Below the pieces are notes generated by a model that ran no database searches, was not told the origin of the DNA, and worked only from the letters and a program-made list of their open reading frames with translations. Positions 63,655 to 64,000 of a stretch of DNA of 64,000 nt are shown here, piece after piece. The stretch's first letter is position 1; each line of letters opens with the position of its first letter. The DNA lies in NCBI GenBank assembly GCA_963710165.1, contig CAVPYZ010000004.1:496001-560000 (forward strand), in the 5' to 3' direction. This DNA is from JACKIP01 sp963710165 (GTDB taxonomy: Bacteria; Pseudomonadota; Alphaproteobacteria; Micavibrionales; Micavibrionaceae). The position numbers were made by a program, and so were the translations under genes.

Positions 63655-64000
63655 ATGTATACAGATGAAGAGAATTGGAACGCCGTAGAGGGCGAAGAAA
63701 AAGTCGGTTTCCTAGAGCAAGTCAATCCGATTGGCGGCAAACATAAGGTTTCACCCCAGACATCCCAGGTGCATTGGCGTAATCTGCCTTTCTACAAAGA
63801 CATGGCAATGATCCGCGTGACGGACTCCCTGTGGCCGAATAAAAAGCTGAAAATTTATTATTTAACTGAAAGTGGTAATTTATACCGCTTGAACGGAACG
63901 TCGCCGCCTATTCATGAAGTGAATAATAAGGGTTTTATAAATGTGACAGAAGAAAATGTTCTGGAATACCTACGTTTTTTCTGTTTTTTCGTACGCGGAG
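63655..64000 (+). CDS. hypothetical protein, 3' end cut by window edge
   Basis: An open frame from ATG 63655, with AGGA about seven bases upstream, that runs to the window end without a stop (115 codons). It reads MYTDEENWNAVEGEEKVGFL, then NPIGGKHKVSPQTSQVHWRN, KIYYLTESGNLYRLNGTSPP and ENVLEYLRFFCFFVRG. It is soluble and acidic with no signal peptide. It is divergent from rpmH across about 127 bases. I do not recognise the family. Confidence 0.65.
   Translation, partial: MYTDEENWNAVEGEEKVGFLEQVNPIGGKHKVSPQTSQVHWRNLPFYKDMAMIRVTDSLWPNKKLKIYYLTESGNLYRLNGTSPPIHEVNNKGFINVTEENVLEYLRFFCFFVRG

Noticed and set aside
1..64000. CRISPR arrays, insertion sequences, tRNA or rRNA genes
   Set aside because: I looked for regular direct repeats with spacers, transposase motifs with inverted ends, and cloverleaf or rRNA core sequences and found none that I can support.

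Overview
The window reads as chromosomal DNA of a Gram-negative, flagellated alphaproteobacterium of moderate to low GC. The evidence is the order nuoN-coaX-rnj-DUF1467, the lipid A/KDO gene kdsB, a YidC with a large periplasmic domain, flagellar genes, and a canonical ParB-binding parS site. A Micavibrio-like lineage would fit the type IVB secretion genes and several unusual secreted families, but that placement is inference.

Layout. 0-10.4 kb: housekeeping and hypothetical genes (a cut-off DNA glycosylase, a zeta-toxin-like kinase, a cold shock protein with a clear terminator, a lipoprotein, a cyclic-nucleotide-binding-domain protein, a peroxiredoxin, a large AsmA protein, a BaiN/HI0933 flavoprotein and fumC). 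10.5-22 kb: secY-adk, one unknown gene, then nuoJKLMN, coaX and rnj. This stretch carries many single-base frame breaks (a gene at 9.1 kb, adk, nuoL, nuoM), most simply explained by sequence errors. 22-30.4 kb: a plus-strand cluster for a Dot/Icm-type (T4BSS/I-type) system: DsbC-like oxidoreductase, an unknown protein, a lytic transglycosylase, DotD, DotC, DotB, IcmT and a long TcpQ-like periplasmic protein. 30.4-34.1 kb: flgL and flgK on the minus strand. 34.2-41.1 kb: a minus-strand cluster of four secreted proteins. Three of them share a roughly 350-residue domain that I cannot assign to a known family; one carries a long Leu/Asn/Gly-rich repeat region and a cysteine-rich knot. This is the best candidate for an undescribed system, probably working with the T4BSS. 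41.3-47.5 kb: glmU-glmS, a YgjV-like membrane protein, queH and queA. 47.5-52.4 kb: a membrane-anchored endonuclease/exonuclease/phosphatase protein and the permease genes yejB and yejE, which are separated by an opposing flagellin gene with a LamG-like domain in its variable region. 52.4-57.4 kb: a parS site, two unknown genes, an M20 amidohydrolase, and an overlapping pair made of an aspartoacylase-like hydrolase and a GCS2-like ligase. 57.4-64 kb: kdsB, a thioesterase, small membrane proteins, a DUF924 protein, a pilin-like protein, and the conserved block engB-yidC-yidD-rnpA-rpmH.

The envelope theme is strong. DotBCD/IcmT and the TcpQ-like protein would form part of a secretion channel, DsbC and the transglycosylase would prepare proteins and wall, and the cysteine-rich paralogues look like exported or structural partners. 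The LamG flagellin suggests an adhesive filament. Core T4BSS genes (dotA, dotG/icmE, dotH/icmK, dotI/icmL, dotL, dotO/icmB) are not in this window and must lie elsewhere if the system works. All family calls come from reading motifs by eye; no database search was run.
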